A DNA stretch of 64,000 nt from Candidatus Babelota bacterium (lineage in GTDB: Bacteria; Babelota; Babeliae; Babelales; JABDEC01). The notes under the pieces were generated by a model, which did not search any database, was not told the DNA's origin, and saw nothing but the letters and a program-made list of their open reading frames with translations. Position 1 is the first letter of the stretch. Every line of letters begins with the position of its first letter. A program made the position numbers and the translations under genes. This document shows positions 53,997 to 61,543 of this stretch, one piece after another. Location of the stretch: positions 1-64,000 of the forward strand of contig JABDFA010000003.1 in the NCBI GenBank assembly GCA_013286795.1, read 5' to 3'.

Positions 53997-54350
53997 CTAA
54001 TTTTGAAGTATGCCCAAAAAATATACTAATCCGACTGAACCCCATCCTCCTATTAAGCAGGCTAATGCATTTACTTTGTATTTTTCTGTATTTATTCTGT
54101 CTTCTTCTTTTATTTTATTGTTAAGTTTCTCGAGTTCTTGTCTTGCTAATTTAAGTTCTTCTTGTAGTTCTGCATTCGAAAGTTGTTTTACTTGAGAATC
54201 TTTAGCTGTTGACATTAAACGTTTTAATAAAGCTCTTCTCATTAAATGCTGACTATTTTGTGTAACAGGTCTAGCAACCCTAAACATTGAATATGTTTGT
54301 GAAGATGCAACTAGTGAAAAAGCTAAAATTGTTTTCGTGAAATTGTTCAT
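53997..54350 (-). CDS. Small secreted protein family, member C
   Basis: 117 residues, the longest member. It has a leader (MNNFTKTILAFSLVASSQTY), the family segment MFRVARPVTQNSQHLMRRAL then LKRLMSTAKDS, a coiled coil (LQEELKLARQELEKLNNKIK) and a C-terminal membrane helix (LACLIGGWGSVGLVYFLGIL). GGAG precedes the ATG. Closest in the leader to member A. No enzymatic motif. Confidence 0.74.
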   Translation of the reverse strand: MNNFTKTILAFSLVASSQTYSMFRVARPVTQNSQHLMRRALLKRLMSTAKDSQVKQLSNAELQEELKLARQELEKLNNKIKEEDRINTEKYKVNALACLIGGWGSVGLVYFLGILQN

Positions 54351-54359
54351 AGTAACTCC

Positions 54360-54380
54360 AAATCTGTAGCAGTTGAGTAG
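54360..54380 (+). pseudogene. Relic of a glmS 3' end (second)
   Basis: Seven codons read KSVAVE then TAG, matching the GlmS end KSVTVE. On its own this is short. Its position between paralogues C and D, in the same orientation as the longer relic at 53582, makes a common origin likely. Confidence 0.55.
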
Positions 54381-54384
54381 TATT

Positions 54385-54438
54385 AGACCTTATGCGTAAT
54401 TAAATCCGTATATTTTGCGCTTATTACGCATAAAGTCT
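54385..54438. repeat. Long hairpin between small paralogues
   Basis: Inverted arms AGACCTTATGCGTAAT (54385-54400) and ATTACGCATAAAGTCT (54423-54438) with one mismatch around a 22-nt loop. It lies between member D (end) and member C (start); a transcription terminator for D or a mobile-element footprint are both possible. Confidence 0.6.
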
Positions 54439-54458
54439 ATTAATTCTTGTGATAAAAA

Positions 54459-54758
54459 TTATTTTTTTTTGGTCACTTCTATTTCAATACGTGATCCTAT
54501 TACATATAATGTAATTGCAGTAACTCCAAAAAGTAATCTCCTGTTAGCTTTCGTAAGTTCTTGTTTTATTAGTTTAAGTTCTTCTTGTAATTCTGCATTT
54601 GTAAATTCTTTTGTTTGGGAATCCTTAGCTGTTGACATTAAACGTCTAAGCAAAGTTCTTTTAGTTACCTGCGAAACAGGTCTAGCAAGTTGCATTGAAT
54701 ATGTTTGTGAAGATGCAATTAGTGAAAAAGCTAGAATTGTTTTTGAAAAATTGTTCAT
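54459..54758 (-). CDS. Small secreted protein family, member D
   Basis: 99 residues. It has a leader (MNNFSKTILAFSLIASSQTY) and a shortened family segment (MQLARPVSQVTKRTLLRRLM followed by STAKDS). A coiled coil ELQEELKLIKQELTKANRR is shared with member C, and a hydrophobic stretch LLFGVTAITLYVIG precedes a basic end. GGAA precedes the ATG. Most diverged of the four in the basic segment. The MITE-like element copy 2 lies 90 nt upstream. Confidence 0.72.
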   Translation of the reverse strand: MNNFSKTILAFSLIASSQTYSMQLARPVSQVTKRTLLRRLMSTAKDSQTKEFTNAELQEELKLIKQELTKANRRLLFGVTAITLYVIGSRIEIEVTKKK

Positions 54759-54889
54759 TATTAGTTCCTGTATTTTTAATTTTTAGATTTATACTGCTCA
54801 GAAAATAACACAATTTCTGCATGTTTTCTAGAAAAAATTATTAATTAGATCTCTTCTGAAACTTAAAATTAATCCCTTTATCCGTTCGC

Positions 54890-54946
54890 CCCGAGCGACC
54901 TCTGAGAGAGCGTTTACGCGAGTCGAAGAGGGAGTCGAATGGGTAA
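54890..54946. repeat. GC-rich palindromic repeat inside MITE copy 2 (left)
   Basis: CCGTTCGCCCCGAGCGACC ... GCGAGTCGAAGAGGGAGTCG, orientation as at 40287. Confidence 0.78.
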
Positions 54947-55041
54947 AAAATTTTATATTTTTTTGTATACAATATTTTTTTAAAATATTCAATTAAGATA
55001 ATATTTAAAAATTTATGGTCTTATTTTTTTCATGTAAGAAC

Positions 55042-55100
55042 CCATTCGACTCTGTCTTCGGCTCCTTCGTCGCTCAGACATCGCTCAGGGCGAACGGATT
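55042..55100. repeat. GC-rich palindromic repeat inside MITE copy 2 (right)
   Basis: CCCATTCGACTCTGTCTTCG ... CGCTCAGACATCGCTCAGGG ... CGAACGG, orientation as at 40432. Confidence 0.78.
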
Positions 55101-55232
55101 GAATGATTTTTCCCTATAAACAGTTTATACTTTATTAAAAAAAGATGTGTATAATGGATAGTCAGGACGAACGGGGAAGAGATTAATTTTTAAAGTTCTG
55201 GAAGAAGTATATTATTGAAAAAAAATAATTTT

Positions 55233-56378
55233 TTAAATTTTTATTTCTTTTAAAGCATCAAGACCACAAGCAGTTACTTTTTCATTTATATCAAAGCTAA
55301 GTTTTCCCGGAAAAATTATATATAGATGATCAAGTTTTAAATCCTCGATAGCTATATTCATAGATTTTGTAATTTTAGGACTATCACTATATTTGAATTC
55401 AAAGCCAATTCGTTTTCCATTTTTAAATGTAAGCAAATCAAGTCCTGCCCCATTATGGGTAGACCAAAAATAACAATCTCCAGATTTTATTTGTAAGCAA
55501 TTAATCACTTCTTCTAAAGCAAAACCTTCCCACAAAGGTCCAATTTTTGGTGTTTTAGCCAATTCAGTTATGGAACGAATAGATGATAACGTGTTATAAA
55601 TTCCACTATCTCTAAAATAAATTTTTGGTGTTTTTGTTTGTCTTTTTTTAATATTCTCAAACCATGGTTGCAATACTCGAATCATGAAAGTTCCTGCAAG
55701 AACATCTAAATATTTTGTTACAGTTTTATCTGACAACATTAAAGAGTTAGCAATCTCACTTGCATTAAAAGTTTGGCCATGATAAAAACAAAGCATCATC
55801 CAAAATCTATACATTAATCTTGCAGGTATATCAAATCCAAAACTTGGCAAATCTCTTTCTAAAAATGTATTTATATATCCTTCTCTCCATAAAAAACTAT
55901 CATCTTCTGATTCTGCCAAATATGATCTTGGAAATCCTCCACGGATAAGTAATTTATCTGAATTGTCTACTTCAAAAAGTGTAAATGGTGGTAATTCTAT
56001 GTATCCAATTCTTCCTGCTAAAGTTTCTGATGATTGATGTATTAAATCTCGAGAAGCGCTTCCAAGTATTAAAAAGGTATATTTTTTTTCAGGGTCATCA
56101 ACTAAAACTCTTAATATTGGAAATAGATCTGGTCTAAATTGAATTTCATCTATAACAATTAAATAATCTACAAATTTACTTAATGTAAGCATTGGTGTTT
56201 CTAAACTTGCTAAATGTATTGGATTTTCTAAATCAAAAAACTCAACCTTACCATTATATTCTTTAGCAAATTGTCGAGCCAAAGTGGTTTTACCAACCTG
56301 TCTTGGACCCAAAATGGCACAAATTGGCTGTACTCTTAAATGTCTTTTTATTTGTTCTAAATAAGCAGTTCTTTCCAT
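55233..56378 (-). CDS. AAA ATPase with DUF4143 domain, copy 2
   Basis: About 381 residues. It has Walker A ILGPRQVGKTTLARQF, Walker B LIVIDEIQFRPDLFPIL and sensor ILGSASRDLI. A winged-helix-like region (about 185-240, FNASEIANSLMLSDKTVTKY) follows. The DUF4143 domain has GAGLDLLTFKNGKRIGFEFK, the D...E-x-K pattern of a PD-(D/E)XK-like fold. The family is often compared with mobile or competence-like ATPases, but its role is unknown. The ATG at 56378 (MERTAYLEQ) is preceded by GGAG; an ATG at 56390 contains that site. It borders the MITE-like element. Confidence 0.85.
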   Translation of the reverse strand: MERTAYLEQIKRHLRVQPICAILGPRQVGKTTLARQFAKEYNGKVEFFDLENPIHLASLETPMLTLSKFVDYLIVIDEIQFRPDLFPILRVLVDDPEKKYTFLILGSASRDLIHQSSETLAGRIGYIELPPFTLFEVDNSDKLLIRGGFPRSYLAESEDDSFLWREGYINTFLERDLPSFGFDIPARLMYRFWMMLCFYHGQTFNASEIANSLMLSDKTVTKYLDVLAGTFMIRVLQPWFENIKKRQTKTPKIYFRDSGIYNTLSSIRSITELAKTPKIGPLWEGFALEEVINCLQIKSGDCYFWSTHNGAGLDLLTFKNGKRIGFEFKYSDSPKITKSMNIAIEDLKLDHLYIIFPGKLSFDINEKVTACGLDALKEIKI

Positions 56379-56530
56379 TAAATTCTCCATGTAATTTCGG
56401 ATTCATATTCCTAGATTACATGAAAGACGGGGTTAAAGTCAAGAGTATTACAAAAAATTTAGCGAGAACTGTTGTTATTTTGTATATTTAAAATATATAA
56501 AATTTTATAACACTTATTTAAGGGTAAAAA

Positions 56531-57061
56531 ATGAATCCGTGGCATGATATAAAAGTTGGTGAAAATGCTCCTGAAAAAGTAACCGCAGTAATAGAAATCC
56601 CAAGAGGTTCCCATACAAAATATGAAATTGACAAAGATTATGGAATGTTAAGGTTAGACAGGGTATTATATTCACCATTTTATTATCCATTAAATTATGG
56701 TTTCATACCACAAACATTAAGCGAAGATGGCGATCCGGCAGATGTTTTAGTTTTATGCCAAGAAATTATCACTCCTCTATGTCTAGTTGACGTAAAACCC
56801 ATTGGCGTTATAAAGATGGTAGATTCAGGTGAACAGGATGACAAAATCGTTGCTGTTGTAACAAAAGATATGAGTGTTAACTATCTTAATGATATTTCTG
56901 ATCTTCCCGCTCACTTTTTTGCTGAATTAAAGCACTTTTTTGAACAGTATAAAAAATTGGAAAATAAGACCGTAACAGTTAAAGAAATGTTGGGCAAGCA
57001 AGCAGCATTAGACATAATAAAGTCATCTATAAAAAAATATAATGAGACATATAAGAAATAA
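56531..57061 (+). CDS. ppa: Inorganic pyrophosphatase (family I)
   Basis: 176 residues with the family I pattern: VTAVIEIPRGSHTKYEID, the RVLYSPFYYPLNYGFIPQTL active-site strand, EDGDPADVLVL (metal-binding aspartates), and DVKPIGVIKMVDSGEQDDKI with further metal ligands. It hydrolyses PPi to pull biosynthetic reactions forward. Length typical. AAGGG precedes the ATG. Followed on the same strand by hicAB. Confidence 0.97.
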   Translation: MNPWHDIKVGENAPEKVTAVIEIPRGSHTKYEIDKDYGMLRLDRVLYSPFYYPLNYGFIPQTLSEDGDPADVLVLCQEIITPLCLVDVKPIGVIKMVDSGEQDDKIVAVVTKDMSVNYLNDISDLPAHFFAELKHFFEQYKKLENKTVTVKEMLGKQAALDIIKSSIKKYNETYKK

Positions 57062-57082
57062 AAAATATAACTTATAACTTGA

Positions 57083-57295
57083 ATTAAGAAGATTTTCTCA
57101 AATTCTCCAGTTAGATATGATGAAGCAGAAAAAATATTACTTAAGTTAGGCTTTGATTTGGAGATTATGAGTTCTCATCATGTTTTTAGAAAACCTAACT
57201 ATAAAAGTATATCTATTAAAAAAAGAAAAGAACTGTTGTCATATCAAATAAAAGAATTAAAACAGGTATTATTAGATCATGGTTATGAAAAATAA
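57083..57295 (+). CDS. hicA: HicA-family mRNA interferase toxin, no standard start codon
   Basis: A 70-codon frame reads KKIFSNSPVRYDEAEKILLK, then LGF and SSHHVFRKP, then KKRKELLSYQIKELKQVLL. The SxSHHxFR-P block with its histidine is the HicA active site, and the size is right. The frame is bounded upstream by a TGA, and the only codon at the expected start position is ATT (57083). It either uses this rare start or has lost its ATG. The next in-frame ATG would remove a third of the domain. The 3' end overlaps the hicB-like gene by 17 nt. Confidence 0.75.
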   Translation: MKKIFSNSPVRYDEAEKILLKLGFDLEIMSSHHVFRKPNYKSISIKKRKELLSYQIKELKQVLLDHGYEK

Positions 57296-57665
57296 AAAAA
57301 TAGATTTTGATTATTATCTTAATCTCCCTTGGACCTATACCATAGAAATAGATAAGGATAATCAAGATAATAAAATTTATATTGTAAGTGTAAATGAATT
57401 GCCAGGAATAAAAACTGATGCAGAATCAGTCGAAGAAGCTCTTGAATCAATAAAGGATGCAATGTTAGGCGCATTCAAATTATATATAAAACATGGAGAA
57501 GAAATACCTGAACCTATCAATGAAGCAGAATACCAAGGCAATATATCTTACAGAACTACTAGCAGAAGACATTATTTATTAGCAAGAGAAGCACAAAGAC
57601 AAAAATTATCTTTAAGTAAATTAATTGATAATGTAGTAGATTCCACACTTATAAACAAAAAATAG
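57279..57665 (+). CDS. hicB: HicB-family antitoxin
   Basis: 128 residues. The N-terminal HicB partial-RNase-H fold is YTIEIDKDNQDNKIYIVSVN then ELPGIKTDAESVEEALESIK. The C-terminal ribbon-helix-helix DNA-binding part is TSRRHYLLAREAQRQKLSLS then KLIDNVV. It neutralises HicA and represses its own operon in known systems. A second ATG at 57285 is also possible. It follows the hicA reading frame with an overlap, the standard hicAB order. Confidence 0.88.
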   Translation: MVMKNKKIDFDYYLNLPWTYTIEIDKDNQDNKIYIVSVNELPGIKTDAESVEEALESIKDAMLGAFKLYIKHGEEIPEPINEAEYQGNISYRTTSRRHYLLAREAQRQKLSLSKLIDNVVDSTLINKK

Positions 57666-57671
57666 CAAGTA

Positions 57672-57701
57672 TTGACAATTGGAATATAAAGAAGATATAA
57701 T
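57672..57701 (+). promoter_or_regulatory. Consensus sigma-70-type promoter of ankyrin gene
   Basis: TTGACA (57672-57677), 18-nt spacer, TATAAT (57696-57701), 39 nt before the ATG at 57741. Both hexamers are perfect consensus. Confidence 0.8.
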
Positions 57702-57740
57702 TGTATATATAATTAAAAAAGAACTTAAATGGAGGAAATC

Positions 57741-58583
57741 ATGCAATTAAATAAAATTAATATTTTACTATTTATTTTAGCTTTTTGTTCATATAAAACT
57801 ACAATTACATCAGAAGAAACAAAAATTAATACAGAAAAACAATGGGAGCTAAATTACGATCTAACTCAAGGTAATTACGATCTAATTCAAGGTATAAGAC
57901 ATGCAAATTATGAACAGGTTCAAAAAGCAATTTCTGAAGGGGCAGATGTCAATCATTTTAGCAAAGACCGGTCAATATTGAGTGGTATATCTTATTATGG
58001 CAATACCCCTCTTCAACAATCACCAAATAATATTGAATTAATTAAGTTATTAATAGATAGTGGTGCAGATGTAAATTCAAAATCAATAAATGATGGTGAA
58101 ACTGCTCTTATGATATTTTCAGAAAGGTTCCAAAAAGGGGACCTTATGGAAATAATCAAACTATTAATGGAAAAAGGGGCAGATATAAACGTAAAATCTT
58201 TCAATGATGACACAGCTCTTTCAATATTAGCAGGTAGAGGATTTGCAAATGAAGTTAATTTGTTATTAAGTCATGGAGCAGATATAGATACCATAATAGA
58301 TGCAATTAAATCGGCAGAATCCAATGGGCACAAGGAAATAGCCGATTCTCTAAAAGAGTATGTAAAAAAATTTGAAAAAGAGATTGGAGAAGTTCCTTTA
58401 ATTTCTGATTTAATTAATATTGTTAAGGGATATTCTATACCCAAAGAAACTAGTAGCGCAGAACCAAAATCTGCTAAAAAAAGAGGGCAAATTTTAGCAG
58501 ACGCTGAAATGGAAAGACAATTTAGTTATCTAAGAAATGAAGAAGATGAGTATAATAGACTCTATGAACAAAATGAAGACTAA
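57741..58583 (+). CDS. Secreted ankyrin-repeat protein
   Basis: 280 residues. It has a leader (KINILLFILAFCSYKTTITS), then a small repeated motif (YDLTQGNYDLIQG). Ankyrin repeats run from about 50 to 205 (EQVQKAISEGADVNHFSK, LLIDSGADVNSKSINDGETA, LLMEKGADINVKSFNDDTAL, LLSHGADIDTIIDAIKSAES). A block VPLISDLINIVKGYSIP near residue 232 resembles the F-box-like ends of other ankyrin proteins. The last 40 residues are highly charged. GGAGG lies 5 nt before this ATG; an ATG at 57729 contains that site. It is driven by a perfect consensus promoter. Confidence 0.87.
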   Translation: MQLNKINILLFILAFCSYKTTITSEETKINTEKQWELNYDLTQGNYDLIQGIRHANYEQVQKAISEGADVNHFSKDRSILSGISYYGNTPLQQSPNNIELIKLLIDSGADVNSKSINDGETALMIFSERFQKGDLMEIIKLLMEKGADINVKSFNDDTALSILAGRGFANEVNLLLSHGADIDTIIDAIKSAESNGHKEIADSLKEYVKKFEKEIGEVPLISDLINIVKGYSIPKETSSAEPKSAKKRGQILADAEMERQFSYLRNEEDEYNRLYEQNED

Positions 58584-58594
58584 ATAGATCTCGT

Positions 58595-61087
58595 TTACTT
58601 CAAATTCTTAATAGCCTCATGGATTTTTTCAATAGCATCAGAATAAGAATCTGATCTTGCAAATTTTATAGGTTTGCCAAAAATTATAGTTACAGTACCA
58701 CGTTTAACAGGAATAATTTTATCATAAGGCTCTATATCAGCAGCGCCTATGATTTTAACTGGAACAATATAAGTTCCCATTTCAACAGCAATTAATCCGG
58801 CGCCTAAGCGTAATTCCTGAAGTTGAGCATCTTTACTAATTTTACCTTCAGGGAATAAGACAACAGAAAAATCTTTATCAAGCATTTGGCCTATATAATC
58901 TAAGCCTTTTTTAATATTTTCTTGATCGCCACGTTGAATTGGAAAAGAATTAAATATAAGTTCCATAGAAAGTGCAAAAAACTTATATTCCCCATATAGA
59001 ACATCTTGGGCCGCTGCAAATGATAATTTTTTTCTTATCTTCCAAGGTATAGCTTTTGCAACTAATAAAGAATCCATAAAACTTGTATGATTAGGCATAA
59101 ATACAACAGGTAAATCTAAATTTTCTAAGTTCTCTTTACCTTTAATTTCAAGTTTTACAAAAATTCTTATAAAAATAAAAAATATCTGTTGTCCAATAAA
59201 TCTAAATGGCAACACCCACTTGCTTCTTGGCCATTTTTTTAGTCCTTGAATTTCTGTAATTGGTTTTTGTGTTTTTATAAGCTCTTCAAGTTCTGCAACA
59301 GTAGTTTTATTATTTATCGAAGATTCTTCTATTGCAATACCCATATCCTCTTCTATCCAAGCAACAAGCTCAACACGTTTTAATGAATCAACATTTAAAT
59401 CTTTAACAATTAGAGTGTTATCAGAGATTTTATTTAAACTTGTACCTGTAATTTGGGATAAAATTTGTTTTAATCTACTTTTTTTATCAGAAAGAACTGT
59501 CTGTGAATCTTGATCAACATTTTTTAAGAATTGCCTTACTTCTTCTTTTTTTATTTTTCTAGTAACAGTTCTTGGAAAATCAATATCATGCCAAACGGTC
59601 CAAGCTGTTATTTGTTGATAAGAAGCCAAGTTAGAGTTTGCCTCTTGTATAGTCTTTTCAACATCTATTTCTTTTTGTGGGTTTAAAAGCAAAACTGCAT
59701 GAATTTCTACAGCTCTATTAGATTTTTCAATTCCTAAAACGCAACTATCTTGTATACCATCAATTTTATTAATTTCTATTTCTATATCTTCTGGATAAAC
59801 ATTTTGCCCTCCAGGGCCTTTGATCATATATTTCTTACGACCCTTAATAAACAGAAATCCATCTTGATCAAATTCACCCATATCTCCAGTTTTGAACCAA
59901 CCATCCTCAGTGAATGCTTCCTTAGTTTTTTCCTCATTTTTGTAATAGCCCACAAAAACATTTGGTCCCTTAACTAAAATTTCTTTATCTTCAGAAAGCT
60001 TTACTTTTACACCAGGAACAACTTTGCCTACAGATCCCAATCTGTTATTCTCAAATGTATTTGAAGAGATTACCGGTGATGTTTCTGTAAGTCCATAACC
60101 CTGTAAAATAATAATCCCCATAGACTTCCATTTTTTTTCAATTTCTGGATCTAAAGGGGCTCCTCCTGAAGCTATTGTATCTAATTTGCCACCAAATCTT
60201 TTAAGAATAGGATAGAATAATAATCTAGCAATCCATATTGAGTTTAATGTTGAAGATATTTTTATAAAGTTATCAAATAACTTCTTTTTTCCTCTATTTT
60301 CAACTTCATTGTCAATTCGGGCAGTTATAAGTTGCAAAAATTCTGGAACAGCTATCATTTTTGTTATACGATATTCTTTCATTAATGGTCTTATTGCAGC
60401 ATAAGTATGAGCATAAATTATTTCTACCCCTTTATAAAATGGCATTAAAAAGCCTATCGTTTGCTCGTAAATGTGACTTAATGGTAAGATTGAAAGAAGT
60501 CTGTCATTTTCAAAGGAAACTTTTATTACATTAGAGACTTCGACTATATTGGAATACATATTTTTATGGGTGAGCATTACACCTTTGGGTTCTCCAGTCG
60601 TACCAGAAGTGTACATTATTTGAACAAGATCATCTTCATTAATTTGTATCTCCTGAAAATCTTCAGACTTTAAATTTTTTACGGTCTCTTCTATAAGTTC
60701 TATATCTATTTGCTTAATACCCTGCATAAATTCATGTTTAAAAAACATATGCTTAAAAATCATTTTTGCTTCTGTTTGTTTTAAAATATTCTCAATGTAA
60801 TTTTTAGGACTTTGAATATTTATAGGCACTATTATTACACCCCTTAATATGCATGCCCAAAAAACAGATGCCCAGTATGGAGAATTTGGAGCGCAAATAA
60901 GTATCCTATCACCTTTTTTTATATTATTTTCCTGCAAAAACACAGCTATCTTTTTTGAAAGTTCATAAACTTCTGCATAAGTAAGATTTAAAATTCTATA
61001 GCCCATTTTCATCTTTAAAGCTTCTTTTTGAGGATATTTCTTGTAACTATGAAGAAGAATTTTACTTAAAACATTTTGATTATTCAT
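58595..61087 (-). CDS. Trifunctional acyl-ligase, acyl carrier and acyltransferase protein
   Basis: 830 residues with three domains. An AMP-forming acyl ligase (about 1-520) has YTSGTTGEPKGVMLTHKN, QGYGLTETSPV and WFKTGDMGEFDQDG. An acyl carrier domain (about 535-615) has the phosphopantetheine site VDSLKRVELV. A PlsC-type 1-acylglycerol-phosphate acyltransferase (about 655-830) has NHTSFMDSLL and FPEGKIS. It probably activates free fatty acid, loads it on its own carrier and transfers it to lysophospholipid. That is comparable to Aas but with the order reversed and a built-in ACP. acpS overlaps just upstream and would attach the cofactor. Confidence 0.9.
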   Translation of the reverse strand: MNNQNVLSKILLHSYKKYPQKEALKMKMGYRILNLTYAEVYELSKKIAVFLQENNIKKGDRILICAPNSPYWASVFWACILRGVIIVPINIQSPKNYIENILKQTEAKMIFKHMFFKHEFMQGIKQIDIELIEETVKNLKSEDFQEIQINEDDLVQIMYTSGTTGEPKGVMLTHKNMYSNIVEVSNVIKVSFENDRLLSILPLSHIYEQTIGFLMPFYKGVEIIYAHTYAAIRPLMKEYRITKMIAVPEFLQLITARIDNEVENRGKKKLFDNFIKISSTLNSIWIARLLFYPILKRFGGKLDTIASGGAPLDPEIEKKWKSMGIIILQGYGLTETSPVISSNTFENNRLGSVGKVVPGVKVKLSEDKEILVKGPNVFVGYYKNEEKTKEAFTEDGWFKTGDMGEFDQDGFLFIKGRKKYMIKGPGGQNVYPEDIEIEINKIDGIQDSCVLGIEKSNRAVEIHAVLLLNPQKEIDVEKTIQEANSNLASYQQITAWTVWHDIDFPRTVTRKIKKEEVRQFLKNVDQDSQTVLSDKKSRLKQILSQITGTSLNKISDNTLIVKDLNVDSLKRVELVAWIEEDMGIAIEESSINNKTTVAELEELIKTQKPITEIQGLKKWPRSKWVLPFRFIGQQIFFIFIRIFVKLEIKGKENLENLDLPVVFMPNHTSFMDSLLVAKAIPWKIRKKLSFAAAQDVLYGEYKFFALSMELIFNSFPIQRGDQENIKKGLDYIGQMLDKDFSVVLFPEGKISKDAQLQELRLGAGLIAVEMGTYIVPVKIIGAADIEPYDKIIPVKRGTVTIIFGKPIKFARSDSYSDAIEKIHEAIKNLK

Positions 61088-61427
61088 AAATTAAAAAACA
61101 GCTTACTGCACAAACATATTCACCATCATGACTAATACTGATATCTTGACTGATTATATTTTTATTATAATTATCAAGTTTAGCTATTGGTTTGCCATTA
61201 GTTTGTTTTATAATTTCAATCATATGCCAACTTCCCCCTTTTATTTCTAACGCCTTAATTATAGATTCTTTAACTGCAAATATTCCTGCTAAACTTTCAA
61301 TCGATTGCGCATTTAATAGCTCATGTGATAAAAATATTTTACCTAAACTATTTTTCTGCTTATCACAAATTTCTTTAAAACGTAAAATATTTGCTATATC
61401 GCAACCAATTTTTACTTTTAAATTCAT
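61080..61427 (-). CDS. acpS: Holo-[acyl-carrier-protein] synthase
   Basis: 115 residues. It has the AcpS pattern IGCDIANILRFKEI (metal-binding Asp), IFAVKESIIKALEIKGGSWH (second metal ligand Glu in the KES motif) and ISISHDGEYVCAVSCF. It transfers phosphopantetheine from CoA to acyl carrier domains. It overlaps the trifunctional ligase-ACP gene by 8 nt, so the enzyme and one of its likely substrates are made from one transcript. Divergent from the P-type ATPase gene. Confidence 0.93.
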   Translation of the reverse strand: MNLKVKIGCDIANILRFKEICDKQKNSLGKIFLSHELLNAQSIESLAGIFAVKESIIKALEIKGGSWHMIEIIKQTNGKPIAKLDNYNKNIISQDISISHDGEYVCAVSCFLIYE

Positions 61428-61543
61428 TTGTATTTATATTTCTTGTTATTAGATCCCCTTATTTTTAACTTTATTGTCTTTTAAGAAACATAATAAATAT
61501 AATTATTAAAATGCAATAGTCATAAAATAATTGGGTAATTATT

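Larger units (their letters stand above)
54849..55208. mobile_element. MITE-like element, copy 2
   Basis: About 360 bp with imperfect terminal inverted repeats of about 45 bp. The left end starts TCTTCTGAAACTTAAAATTA; the right end read in reverse complement starts TCTTCCAGAACTTTAAAAAT, and both continue to ATTAATC...CCGTTCG. Inside are two oppositely oriented GC-rich repeats and a shared AT-rich middle with copy 1 at 40261-40566. Non-coding. It occupies most of the 474-nt gap between member D and the ATPase gene. Confidence 0.72.
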
